Below are positions 45,129 to 53,275 of a DNA stretch of 64,000 nucleotides, piece after piece (positions within the stretch are counted from its first letter, which is position 1; each line of letters starts with the position of its first letter). Source of the DNA: Nocardioides terrigena (GTDB lineage: Bacteria > Actinomycetota > Actinomycetes > Propionibacteriales > Nocardioidaceae); contig NZ_PZYY01000002.1 of NCBI RefSeq assembly GCF_003047265.1, positions 496,001 to 560,000 of the forward strand, given 5' to 3'. The translations under genes and the position numbers were made by a program. Below the pieces are notes generated by a model. It made no database searches, was not told the origin of the DNA, and worked only from the letters and a program-made list of their open reading frames with translations.

Positions 45129-46037
45129 ATGCGACGCCGCCCACCCACACCCGAGCACGTCGAGGCCGTCTCGCGGCGCCTGGCGACGCTGAGCGCCGAG
45201 CTGGCCTCGGTGCGGGGCGACCCCGTGGTGGGTCACCAGCACACCCGGATCCGCCAGGAGGCCGTCGCGGAGTCCCTGCCCTGGGACGACGCGGCCGAGG
45301 TGCCGGTGGTCCCGGTGCCGGGTCGGCATGCCTCGCGCCGGCTGGCCGACCGGGTGCGGCTGACGCACGCCCACCTCGCCGTGGTGGCGGTGGTGGTCGC
45401 GCTCGGCGTCGGGATCACCGCCTGGCTGGCCGTGCGGAGCCAGGCCGAGCCGGTCCCGGTCGCCCCGCTGACGCCGGTCTCGGAGCCGTTGGCCGACGTG
45501 CCCGCGGTCGACGGATCGGCGGCGGCGGCCGGATCCGGGGTGACCAGCACCGGCTCCTCCGCGGTGGAGTCTGCGACGTCGGGGGGCGTCGCAGACTCCA
45601 CCGCCGAGGACCTCACGGTCGACGTGGCGGGCAAGGTCCGCCGCCCCGGGATCGCGGTGCTGCCGCCTGGATCGCGCGTGGTCGACGCGCTCGAGGCGGC
45701 GGGTGGGGCTCGACGAGGGGTGGACCTCACCTCGCTCAACCTCGCCCGCCCGCTGGTCGACGGCGAGCAGATCCTGGTGGGGGTGACCGCGCCTGCGGGC
45801 GTGCCGGCGACGGTCGGCGACCCGGGCTCCGCCACGACCGCCGGCGCGTTGGTCAACCTCAACACCGCGGACCCGCCCACGCTCGAGACGCTGCCGGGGG
45901 TCGGACCGGTGACGGCCGGGGCGATCATCAGCTGGCGTGACCAGCACGGCGGCTTCTCGGCCGTCGAGGAGCTCCTCGAGGTGGACGGGATCGGTGATGC
46001 CACGCTGGCGCAGATCGCGCCGCACGTGACGATCTGA
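45129..46037 (+). CDS. comEA: ComEA-like DNA-binding protein
   Basis: A 302-aa protein with one membrane helix (LAVVAVVVALGVGITAWLAV, about residues 83-102), an SLBB-like domain (LTVDVAGKVRRPGIAVLPPGSRVVDALEAAGG) and a C-terminal helix-hairpin-helix pair (LVNLNTADPPTLETLPGVGPVTAGAIISWRDQHGGF, LLEVDGIGDATLAQIAPHV). It would bind DNA at the outer face and hand it to ComEC. A Ser/Ala/Gly linker contains an 18-base inverted repeat. TAGGTT lies 6 bases before the ATG. Competence has not been shown for most such actinobacteria. Confidence 0.9.
   Translation: MRRRPPTPEHVEAVSRRLATLSAELASVRGDPVVGHQHTRIRQEAVAESLPWDDAAEVPVVPVPGRHASRRLADRVRLTHAHLAVVAVVVALGVGITAWLAVRSQAEPVPVAPLTPVSEPLADVPAVDGSAAAAGSGVTSTGSSAVESATSGGVADSTAEDLTVDVAGKVRRPGIAVLPPGSRVVDALEAAGGARRGVDLTSLNLARPLVDGEQILVGVTAPAGVPATVGDPGSATTAGALVNLNTADPPTLETLPGVGPVTAGAIISWRDQHGGFSAVEELLEVDGIGDATLAQIAPHVTI
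45561..45604. repeat. Inverted repeat inside comEA
   Basis: GCGGTGGAGTCTGCGACG (45561-45578) and its exact complement (45587-45604) are separated by 8 bases with six G. It encodes the linker SAVESATSGGVADSTAED. A hairpin of this size within a coding region could stall transcription or be a remnant of a small duplication. Confidence 0.7.
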
Positions 46038-46044
46038 GTCCGGG

Positions 46045-48315
46045 GTGCGCGACCTCCGGACCCCGATGCTCGGGGCGGGGGCGTGGCTCGGGGGGATCGC
46101 GGCCGCGGTGCTGCCGGCGTGGGCCTCGATCGCGCTGGTCGCGACGGTGCTGCTCGGGGCCGTGGTCAGCAAGCAGGCGGCGGCAGTGGGGGCGGCCGTC
46201 GCGGCCGCCGCGGTGGCGGGCGTCGCCCTGCTGCACGCCGGCGGGATCACCGGCGGACCGGTGCACGACCTGGCCTCGGAGCGCGCCGTCGTCACCGCCG
46301 AGGTGACGATCACCAGCGACCCGCGCGTCAGCCGCGGACGCTTCGGGGACGTCGTGGTGGTGCGGGGCGACGTGCGCCGGGTCGCGGGCCGCGGCGCGGC
46401 GTACGACGTCCGCAGCCCGGTGGTGCTGCTCGCGGACGAGGAGTGGCGCGACGTCGCCCTCGGCGAGCGGGTCCGTGTGTCCGGACGGCTCGGCCCGGCG
46501 GACGACGGGGTGGCCGCGCTGTTGAGCGTGCGCGGTCGCCCCGAGGTCGTCGAGGGCCCGGACCCGTGGTGGCGGGCGGCGGCCGCGGTCCGGCACTCGA
46601 TCCGGGAGTCCGTCGCGCCCCGCGCCGAGCACCCGCGCGAGCTCGTGCCGGCCCTGGTCGTGGGTGACGACAGCGGGCTGGACCCCGCACTCGCCGACGA
46701 CTTCCGCACCACCGGGTTGACCCACCTGCTCGCGGTGAGCGGCACCAACCTGACGCTGCTGGTCGGGTTCATGCTCGTCGTGGCCCGCTGGCTGGGGGTG
46801 CGTGGCCACTGGACGTACGCCGTGGCGGCGGTCGGCATCGTCGGCTTCGTGCTCATCGCCCGCACCGAGCCGAGCGTGGTGCGCGCGGCGGCGATGGGCA
46901 CGGTGGCGCTGGTCGGCATGGGCACCAACGGGCGCGAGCGCGGCTCGCGGTGCCTCGGCGTGGCCGTCCTGGGACTGCTGCTGGTGGTCCCCGACCTGGC
47001 CGTGTCCGCCGGTTTCGCCCTCTCGGTGCTGGCGACCGGCGGCATCCTGTTCCTGGCCCCGGCCTGGCGCGACGCCCTCATGGCATGGCTGCCCCGGTGG
47101 GCGGCCGAGGCGGTGTCCGTGCCGCTGGCCGCCCAGGTCGCCTGCACCCCGGTGGTCACCGCGCTCTCCGGCGAGATCAGCCTGGTGGCCGTGGTCGCCA
47201 ACCTGCTGGCCGCCCCCGCGATCGCGCCGGCGACCGTGCTCGGGCTGGCCGGTGGCCTGGTCGGCCTCGTGTGGACGCCGCTCGGCCAGGTCGTCGCCGC
47301 ACCCGCCGCGTGGTCGGTGGGCTGGATCGTGGTCGTGGCCCAGCGCGGGGCGGCCCTGCCGACCGCATCGATCAGCTGGGGCACCGGGCCGCTCGCCCTG
47401 GTCGCGGTCACCGTGGCGTGCGTGGCCATGGTGGCGGTCGCGCCCCGCGTCCTGCGGCACCGGAGTGCCGGGATCGGCTGCTCGGTGCTGCTCGTCGTCA
47501 CGGTCCTGACCCGACCGCCGTCGCCCGGCTGGCCCCCGGAGGGATGGGTGCTGGCGATGTGCGACGTCGGGCAGGGCGACGGCCTGGTGGTCCGCGCCGG
47601 TCCCGGGGCCGGGATCGTCGTGGACGCCGGCCCGGACCCGGTGCTCATCGACGAGTGCCTGCGCCGCCTCGAGATCACCACGGTGCCGCTCGTCGTGCTC
47701 ACCCACTTCCACGACGACCACGTCGGTGGCCTGGCCGGGGTGCTCGAGGACCGCGAGGTCGGGGAGGTGGTGGTCACCGGCCTCCCGGACCCGGCCTCCG
47801 GGGTGGACCTGGTCCAGCGGGAGACGGCGGTGGCCGGGCTGCGACCGGTGGTGGCGACGTACGGCCTCACCCGACGCGTGGGCGAGGCCACGGTGCAGAC
47901 GGTCTGGCCGGCCTCGGTCGCCGGGACGGTGCCGGGGGAGGAGGGGGAGGGGAGCGCTGCCAACGACGCCAGCGTGGTGCTGCTCGTGGAGGTCGAGGGC
48001 GTGCGGGTGCTGCTGACCGGGGACGTGGAGCCGCCCGCACAGGCGGCGCTGGAGCGGGTGCTCGCCGGCGTCGAGGTCGACGTGCTCAAGGTCCCGCACC
48101 ACGGGTCCAGGCACCAGGACCTCGACCTCCTGCTGGGGCTGCGCGCCCGGCTGGCCCTGGTGTCGGTGGGCGCCGACAACGACTACGGCCACCCCTCCGC
48201 CGACCTGCTGGCCGCGCTCACCGCCACGGGGGCGCAGGTGCGTCGTACCGACCTCGACGGTGACGTGCTCGTGACCCTCGACGACGGTGCGCTGGGTGTC
48301 CGTGCCCGCGACTAG
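46045..48315 (+). CDS. comEC: ComEC/Rec2 DNA-uptake channel
   Basis: A 756-aa polytopic protein starting at GTG 46045. After N-terminal helices and an OB-like loop (VRVSGRLGPADDGV), the competence core shows ALVVGDDSGLDPALADDFRTTGLTHLLAVSGTNLTLL, then several helices and a C-terminal metallo-beta-lactamase domain with CDVGQGDGLVV, VLTHFHDDHVGG, LTGDVE and VPHHGSRHQD. It is thought to pass single-stranded DNA inward while its hydrolase domain degrades the other strand. It is 7 bases downstream of comEA. Confidence 0.93.
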   Translation: MRDLRTPMLGAGAWLGGIAAAVLPAWASIALVATVLLGAVVSKQAAAVGAAVAAAAVAGVALLHAGGITGGPVHDLASERAVVTAEVTITSDPRVSRGRFGDVVVVRGDVRRVAGRGAAYDVRSPVVLLADEEWRDVALGERVRVSGRLGPADDGVAALLSVRGRPEVVEGPDPWWRAAAAVRHSIRESVAPRAEHPRELVPALVVGDDSGLDPALADDFRTTGLTHLLAVSGTNLTLLVGFMLVVARWLGVRGHWTYAVAAVGIVGFVLIARTEPSVVRAAAMGTVALVGMGTNGRERGSRCLGVAVLGLLLVVPDLAVSAGFALSVLATGGILFLAPAWRDALMAWLPRWAAEAVSVPLAAQVACTPVVTALSGEISLVAVVANLLAAPAIAPATVLGLAGGLVGLVWTPLGQVVAAPAAWSVGWIVVVAQRGAALPTASISWGTGPLALVAVTVACVAMVAVAPRVLRHRSAGIGCSVLLVVTVLTRPPSPGWPPEGWVLAMCDVGQGDGLVVRAGPGAGIVVDAGPDPVLIDECLRRLEITTVPLVVLTHFHDDHVGGLAGVLEDREVGEVVVTGLPDPASGVDLVQRETAVAGLRPVVATYGLTRRVGEATVQTVWPASVAGTVPGEEGEGSAANDASVVLLVEVEGVRVLLTGDVEPPAQAALERVLAGVEVDVLKVPHHGSRHQDLDLLLGLRARLALVSVGADNDYGHPSADLLAALTATGAQVRRTDLDGDVLVTLDDGALGVRARD

Positions 48316-48327
48316 GGTGGGCCCACC

Positions 48328-49314
48328 ATGAGTCGCACCCCCACCGCCGCGCAGGTCCTCGGTCGCGTCATCCTCGTGACGGGCAAGGAGGAGTACCTCA
48401 GCGAGCGCACGGTCGTCTCGGTCCGCGACGCGGTGCGCTCGCACGACGCGGAGGCCGAGATCGGCGAGGCCACCGCGTCCGACCTGACGCTGGCCACCCT
48501 CGGCGAGATGGCCGCACCCTCCCTGTTCTCCACCACCCGCTGCGTGGTCGTCCGCGGCCTGGAGAACCTCCCCGACGAGTCGGTCGACGGCCTGCTGGAC
48601 TACGCCGCGGCGCCCGCCGACGACATCTCCCTCGTGCTGGTCCACGGCGGCGGGCCCAAGGGCAGCGGGGTCCTCACCAAGCTGCGCAAGCTCTCGGCGG
48701 TGACCGAGGTCAAGTCGGAGGAGATCAAGCGGGGTGACCTCACCGGCTTCGTGACGTCCGAGTTCGCCGCCCACGGCGCCCGGATCGCCCAGGACGCCTC
48801 GGCCTTCCTCGTGACCGCCGTGGGCCAGGACCTACGCTCCCTCGCGGCCGCTGCCCACCAGCTGACCAACGACTTCCCGGGCGAGCCGATCTCCGTCGAC
48901 AAGGTCAAGCGCTACTTCGGGGGGCGGGCCGAGGCGACGTCCTTCGCCGTCGCCGACGCCGCCTTCTCCGGCCGCCGCGAGGTCGCCCTCGAGGAGCTGC
49001 GCTGGGCGCTCGACGGGGGCACGGCCACCGTCCTGATCACCTCGGCGATGGCCAGCTCGGCGCGCAGCATCGCCCGCTACCTCGGTGCCGCTCGGGGTGC
49101 CCGCGACAACGACCTGGCTCGCGACCTCGGCGTGCCACCGTGGAAGGTCAAGCAGGTCCGGGACCAGTCCCGCTCGTGGACCCCCGACGCGATCGCCACC
49201 GCGCTGCGCGCCGTCGCGACCGCCGACGCGGACATCAAGGGCCAGGCCCACGACGCGTCCTACACGCTGGAGCGGTTGGTCCTCACGGTCACGAGGCTGC
49301 GCACCCCCCGCTAG
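48328..49314 (+). CDS. holA: DNA polymerase III delta subunit
   Basis: A 328-aa clamp-loader subunit. VTGKEEYLSERTVVSVRDAV, FSTTRCVVVRGLENLPDESVDGLLDY, LVLVHGGGPKGSGVLTKLRKL and GQDLRSLAAAAHQLTNDF match HolA; the C-terminal helical collar ends DASYTLERLVLTVTRL. It acts with DnaX and delta-prime to open the beta clamp. The order comEC-holA-rpsT is conserved across actinobacteria. It is convergent with rpsT across a hairpin. Confidence 0.94.
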   Translation: MSRTPTAAQVLGRVILVTGKEEYLSERTVVSVRDAVRSHDAEAEIGEATASDLTLATLGEMAAPSLFSTTRCVVVRGLENLPDESVDGLLDYAAAPADDISLVLVHGGGPKGSGVLTKLRKLSAVTEVKSEEIKRGDLTGFVTSEFAAHGARIAQDASAFLVTAVGQDLRSLAAAAHQLTNDFPGEPISVDKVKRYFGGRAEATSFAVADAAFSGRREVALEELRWALDGGTATVLITSAMASSARSIARYLGAARGARDNDLARDLGVPPWKVKQVRDQSRSWTPDAIATALRAVATADADIKGQAHDASYTLERLVLTVTRLRTPR

Positions 49315-49369
49315 GGCCTCTGCAGGGCACGTGGCCAGCGGCCAGGACGTGCCCGGTCGCCAAATGAGT

Positions 49370-49400
49370 TCGACCCGCCAGGTGTCACCTGACGGGTCGA
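49370..49400. terminator. Hairpin between convergent holA and rpsT
   Basis: CGACCCG (49371-49377) pairs with CGGGTCG (49393-49399); inside it, after one mismatch, CAGGTG pairs with CACCTG. The fold is symmetrical and serves both strands. It lies 16 bases from the rpsT stop. Confidence 0.65.
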
Positions 49401-49415
49401 GCAGAGCGGGTCACC

Positions 49416-49676
49416 TCAGAGCGAGGCGGCCTTCTTCATGATGGACGACTTGCGGTTGGCCGCCTGGTTCTTGTGGATGACGCCCTTGGAGGCGGCCTTG
49501 TCGAGCTTGCGGGCCGCCACGGCGCCCGCAGCGACGGCTGCATCCTTGTCGCCGGCCTCGGCGGCCTCGCGGAACTTGCGCACGGCGGACTTGAGACCGG
49601 TCTTCACGGCCTTGTTGCGCTCGTGAGCCTTCTCGTTCTGCTTGTTGCGCTTGATCTGGGACTTGATGTTGGCCAC
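49416..49676 (-). CDS. rpsT: Ribosomal protein S20
   Basis: An 86-aa basic helical protein, [20 protein letters not shown] and [20 protein letters not shown], the full S20 pattern. It binds 16S rRNA early in 30S assembly. It starts at GTG 49676, a known feature of S20 genes in several bacteria, where a non-ATG start takes part in feedback control. Confidence 0.97.
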   Translation of the reverse strand: MANIKSQIKRNKQNEKAHERNKAVKTGLKSAVRKFREAAEAGDKDAAVAAGAVAARKLDKAASKGVIHKNQAANRKSSIMKKAASL

Positions 49677-49849
49677 AGGTGAACCTTTGCTCGCTCGTGC
49701 TGGTCAGGGAAAGCCTCGTGTGTCGGCTGCCGACTGCCCTCGACGGGAGGGAACCCGAGGTGAGCGGCGGCGCCGGACATGCAAGGGGAGACACTACCGC
49801 TCGCGCGCGGGAGCGCCCAAATCGCGTACGGCGACCGCACGACCCCTCG

Positions 49850-50833
49850 TCAGGCGAGCCCCAGTCTACGGGCAGCAGCACCGAGGAACCGGGCCGACTC
49901 CCTCCGCCGGAAGTCCGCGAGGGTGGGCAGGTTGACGTCGACCGCGCTGTGCGCCCGCCAGGCCAGGATCGTCCCCATCCCGACCAGCCAGGCGGTGACC
50001 ACCTCGTCACCGGCGGCCCGCAGCGCGGGCGAGGAGGTCAGCGACCTGTCGAACCACGGGCTGTCCACGCGCTCGAGGCGCGCGACCAGCGGGTCCAGCC
50101 AGACGGGGCCGCGCCCGAAGGCACCCCAGTCGAGGAAGACCAGCTCGCCCGTCGGCCGCTGGATCAGGTTGTCGTTGCGGATGTCGACGTGCACGACGGT
50201 GTCCGTGGCCTCGGCGAGGAGCATGGACACCCCCTCCCGCAGCGGGTCGATCCGGTCGAGCACCCAGCGCGGCAGCAGGTCGGGTGGGATCTCGTGCAGG
50301 CGGTCGAAGACACCCACCCAACCGCGGGCCACGGTCGCGAAGTCCGTGGGTCCCGGTCGGTAGAGCGCGTGCCCGCCGTCACCGGGTGTCGGTGGGGGCA
50401 GGGACGTCACGCGGGCGTTCATCGTGGCCGAGAGCTCGTCCGTCTGCTCGACGAGGCGTTCCATCTCCTCGTCGAGGGACAGGTCGGGGTGCGACCCCTC
50501 GACGTCCTCGAGCAGCAGCGCAACCCAGTCGCCGTCGTCGTACGACGCGATCAGGCCCGCCCACAACGGGTGCCGTCCCAGCAGCTCGAGCGCCAGCACC
50601 TCGCGGCGGAACAGCACCGGGGTGTGCGGATTCAGCTCGGTGCCGACGGCCTTGACGAAGGCTCGTGTCCCGTCGGCGCAGACGAGACGGGTGGCGCACC
50701 CGGGCGACATCCCACCCACCTGCTCGTGCGTCTCCACGACGGGCGAGGCGAGGGTGGAGTCGACCCAGGCGCGCACGTGCCGAGGAATCGTGGGGTACGC
50801 CGCCCGCACCCCGACGGCGCGCGGAGCGCTCAC
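49850..50833 (-). CDS. APH-type phosphotransferase, copy 2 of tandem pair
   Basis: A 327-aa kinase-like protein. TRLVCADGTRAFVKAVG carries the ATP-binding lysine, VALLLEDVEGSHPDL the hinge, VVHVDIRNDNLIQ the catalytic loop (Asp and Asn) and LVFLDWGAFGRG the metal Asp. It belongs to the aminoglycoside-phosphotransferase/choline-kinase superfamily; the substrate is unknown and drug resistance should not be assumed. GTG 50833 overlaps the stop of the paralogue by 4 bases (GTGA). Confidence 0.85.
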   Translation of the reverse strand: MSAPRAVGVRAAYPTIPRHVRAWVDSTLASPVVETHEQVGGMSPGCATRLVCADGTRAFVKAVGTELNPHTPVLFRREVLALELLGRHPLWAGLIASYDDGDWVALLLEDVEGSHPDLSLDEEMERLVEQTDELSATMNARVTSLPPPTPGDGGHALYRPGPTDFATVARGWVGVFDRLHEIPPDLLPRWVLDRIDPLREGVSMLLAEATDTVVHVDIRNDNLIQRPTGELVFLDWGAFGRGPVWLDPLVARLERVDSPWFDRSLTSSPALRAAGDEVVTAWLVGMGTILAWRAHSAVDVNLPTLADFRRRESARFLGAAARRLGLA

Positions 50834-51768
50834 CAGCCGCGGCGCTCGGCCAGCCAGTCCCAGCAGACCTGACCCTGCCACCGCTGGTGATCACGGAGGT
50901 GGGGCGAGGTCGGCGGCACGGGCTGGTCGCACGCGGACAGGAAGTAGCCCGCGACCAGGGCCAGGGCGATGTCGAGCGACTCGGCCGGTACGTCGCGCAG
51001 CAGGCGTCGCGAGGAGATCACGGTGTCCACGTCGAGGCCGTCGCCCCGCGGGCCGATCAGGGTGAAGAAGGAGTCCAGCCAGGCGGCCCCGAGGACCGGC
51101 CAGTTCCAGTCGACCAGCCAGGCCTTCCCGCTGGCGTCCACGAGGACGTTGTCGGCGCGGATGTCGGAGTGCACGAGGGTGTCGCCCGTGCACACCTCGG
51201 CATAGCGGCGGGCGAGCACCTCGGCCTCGTCGAGGTGCGGCAGGTCGTGGGTGGCCCGGACGTGCGCCCAGCCGTCGAGGAAGGATGCGAACTCGCCCGT
51301 GAAGGTGTCGAGCTCCAGCGGCGAGGGGGTCAGCTCGTCGGCGACGACCTCCAGCGCGTCCAGCGTCGCGTCGAGGTCGGCAAACCGCCAGGGCCGGCGC
51401 GGCATCGTGGCCTCGACGTGCTCGATGCCCAGGACCACCCAGTCGTCGTCGAGCATCCACAGCAGGCGTGGGGCCGGCACCGAGGCGGGCAGCGCGGCCA
51501 GCTTGCGGCCCTCCTCGCGGTAGGAGTCGGCGAACAGCCGCTGCGCCTTGACGGATGCCGCCTTCACGAAGTGCCGCGAGCCGTCCGCGCAGACGAGGAC
51601 CGAGGCGAAGCCGGGCGTGAAGCCCGAGGTCTGCGAGATCGCCTCGACTACGGGCGACCCGCAGCGGCGCTCGACGTACGCCCTCAGGTGGGGCGGCAGG
51701 AAGGGCCACTCCAGTCGTCGCGAGGTCGCTCCGGGAGGGGCGGGGTAGGCGCCGGGCTCGAGGTGCAT
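50830..51768 (-). CDS. APH-type phosphotransferase, copy 1 of tandem pair
   Basis: A 312-aa paralogue of the next gene. Shared blocks include SPVVEAISQTSGFTPGFASVLVCADG (compare SPVVETHEQVGGMSPGCATR), FVKAAS, LVHSDIRADNVLVD (catalytic loop) and AWLVDWNWPVLGAAWLD. Both catalytic Asp and Asn are intact in both copies. The pair is expressed as one operon. It is separated from the SHOCT gene by 18 bases. Confidence 0.85.
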   Translation of the reverse strand: MHLEPGAYPAPPGATSRRLEWPFLPPHLRAYVERRCGSPVVEAISQTSGFTPGFASVLVCADGSRHFVKAASVKAQRLFADSYREEGRKLAALPASVPAPRLLWMLDDDWVVLGIEHVEATMPRRPWRFADLDATLDALEVVADELTPSPLELDTFTGEFASFLDGWAHVRATHDLPHLDEAEVLARRYAEVCTGDTLVHSDIRADNVLVDASGKAWLVDWNWPVLGAAWLDSFFTLIGPRGDGLDVDTVISSRRLLRDVPAESLDIALALVAGYFLSACDQPVPPTSPHLRDHQRWQGQVCWDWLAERRGW

Positions 51769-51786
51769 GGCGACATCCTCCCCGGC

Positions 51787-52194
51787 TCACACCTCGTCGA
51801 GGATCCCGGCCCGTCGCGAGGTGTGCTCGTCCTGGGTGATGAGGCCCTCGGAGAGCAGCCGGTCGAGCTCACGGAGCCGGGTGGCGGTGTCGCGGACGAC
51901 GTGGTCGTGGCCGGGAGCACCGGCGGACGGGCCGCGCAGTGACGAGGCGAGGTAGGTCGCGGTGAGCCCGTCCTCCGACGTGAGGGCCATCCGCACGGCC
52001 TCGCCCTCGTCCAGGCCGGCGCGACGCGCCATCGAGCGGGCGGCCTGGATCCGCCACACCACGCCGGCGACCCCGGTCACCAGCACCAGGAAGAAGAAGA
52101 GGAGGAACAGGTCGGGCACGCCCGCCGGCAGCATCAGGTCCGCGGGGAAGTTCTCCTCCGCCAGCAGGGTCAGGTCGGTCGCCCGAGTCGTCAT
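51787..52194 (-). CDS. Membrane protein with SHOCT-like C-terminal motif
   Basis: A 135-aa protein with one helix (LPAGVPDLFLLFFFLVLVTGVAGVVW), a linker and a C-terminal RELDRLLSEGLITQDEHTSRRAGILDEV, which is a SHOCT-type short helical motif common in oligomerising membrane proteins. Role unknown. It may be first in the operon with the two kinases and is divergent from the GNAT gene. Confidence 0.8.
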   Translation of the reverse strand: MTTRATDLTLLAEENFPADLMLPAGVPDLFLLFFFLVLVTGVAGVVWRIQAARSMARRAGLDEGEAVRMALTSEDGLTATYLASSLRGPSAGAPGHDHVVRDTATRLRELDRLLSEGLITQDEHTSRRAGILDEV

Positions 52195-52225
52195 GGCGGG
52201 ACAGTAGCGGCGGGGAGAGGGTTGG

Positions 52226-52822
52226 ATGGTGCACATGCCCGATCTCGTCACCCCGACCCCCGTCGTACACCTGTCGTTCCTCACGGCCGTCGAGGAGCTC
52301 GTCGCCGAGGGGCGCACCGGGGACGGCTCGATGCTCAAGCGCTGGATGGACCTGTTCTCCGACCGCTGGCACACCGCGGAGGGGTTCGCCGAGTTCGTCG
52401 CCTACCTCGACGCCGACGCGTTGCCCGACTCCGAGCGCCCGACCGGCCACGTCCCGCAGAGCACGTGGTGGCTCGTGGACGGCGGGGAGTACCTCGGGAG
52501 GATCTCGGTGCGTCATGAGCTGACCGAGTGGCTGCGTGAGTACGGCGGACACATCGGCTACGAGGTGCGGCCCACCGCCCGGCGCCGCGGCCACGCGACG
52601 CAGATGCTGCGCGACGTGCTGCCGCACGCCCACGCCCTGGGCATCGATTCGGCCCTGCTCACCTGCGACGAGGACAACGTCGCCTCGGCCCGGGTCATCG
52701 AGGCGGCCGGCGGGGTGCTCCAGGACCGGCGGGGCATCAAGCTCCGCTACTGGGTGCCCACGGCACCGGGAGGTCCGGCGGCGGATGTCGAGGCAGCGCG
52801 ATCGGCTCCGTCCCACCAGTGA
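52226..52822 (+). CDS. GNAT-family acetyltransferase
   Basis: A 198-aa N-acetyltransferase. WWLVDGGEYLGRISVRHELTEWLREYGGHIGYEVRPTARRRGHATQML contains strands 2-4 and the acetyl-CoA loop (RRRGHA), and LLTCDEDNVASARVIEAAGGVLQD is the typical motif B. The substrate is unknown. ATG 52226 or ATG 52235 may be the start. Its 3' end contains the promoter of the DGPF-sigma pair. Confidence 0.88.
   Translation: MVHMPDLVTPTPVVHLSFLTAVEELVAEGRTGDGSMLKRWMDLFSDRWHTAEGFAEFVAYLDADALPDSERPTGHVPQSTWWLVDGGEYLGRISVRHELTEWLREYGGHIGYEVRPTARRRGHATQMLRDVLPHAHALGIDSALLTCDEDNVASARVIEAAGGVLQDRRGIKLRYWVPTAPGGPAADVEAARSAPSHQ
52786..52812 (+). promoter_or_regulatory. Candidate ECF42-type promoter
   Basis: TGTCGA (52786-52791), 17 bases, then CGTC (52809-52812), about 45 bases before the DGPF start. 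This agrees with the TGTCGA / CG(A/T)C pattern I recall for ECF42 sigma factors in Streptomyces. It lies within the end of the GNAT gene. Suggests autoregulation of the sigma operon. Confidence 0.5.
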
Positions 52823-52856
52823 AGGGCCCGGACGGGCCCGTCGAAGGAGGAGACAG

Positions 52857-53270
52857 ATGCCCAGGTACTTGTTGCTCAAGCACTATCGCGGGGGACCGGA
52901 GCAGCACCACGAGGTCATCCCGATGGACCGGTGGGCGCCCGAGGCAGTGGATGCGCACATGGCGTTCCTGCGCGAGTGCGGACGCATGCTCGAGGAGACC
53001 GGCGAGCTGGTCGAGGCGCAGGCGCTCCACGAGGAGCGCGTCTACGTCCAGTACGCCGGGAAGGACGCGCCGCCGGTGACCACCGACGGCCCCTACCCGG
53101 AGACGAGCGACCTCGCCGCCGGCTGGTACATGGTCGACGTCGAGTCCCGCGAACGGGCGCTGGAGATCGCGGCGTTCGTGTCCTCGGGTCCCGACCAGCA
53201 CGGCGGACCGATGCACGAGTGGATCGAGGTCCGGCAGGTCATGGACGACGGCGTGCCCGACGAGGACTGA
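52857..53270 (+). CDS. DGPF/YCII-like protein, partner of ECF42 sigma
   Basis: A 137-aa protein: MPRYLLLKHYRGGPEQHHEVIPMDRW, ARMLEETGELVEAQAL-like text and VTTDGPYPETSDLAAGWYMVDVESRERALEIAA, the last giving the DGPF family its name (here DGPY). Such genes nearly always neighbour ECF42 sigma factors and are their regulatory targets; their enzymatic role is unknown. AAGGAGGAGA before the ATG is a strong ribosome-binding site. Confidence 0.9.
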   Translation: MPRYLLLKHYRGGPEQHHEVIPMDRWAPEAVDAHMAFLRECGRMLEETGELVEAQALHEERVYVQYAGKDAPPVTTDGPYPETSDLAAGWYMVDVESRERALEIAAFVSSGPDQHGGPMHEWIEVRQVMDDGVPDED

Positions 53271-53275
53271 CCCGC

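Noticed and set aside
44520-48179. 1219-codon open frame on the minus strand opposite degV, comEA and comEC
   Set aside because: Its translation is extremely rich in Ser, Thr, Pro and Arg without any domain, while the plus strand encodes three clear families. Long antisense frames are expected at this GC content.
49850-51768. Aminoglycoside resistance genes
   Set aside because: The APH-like fold covers many kinases; nothing in the sequence points to antibiotic substrates.
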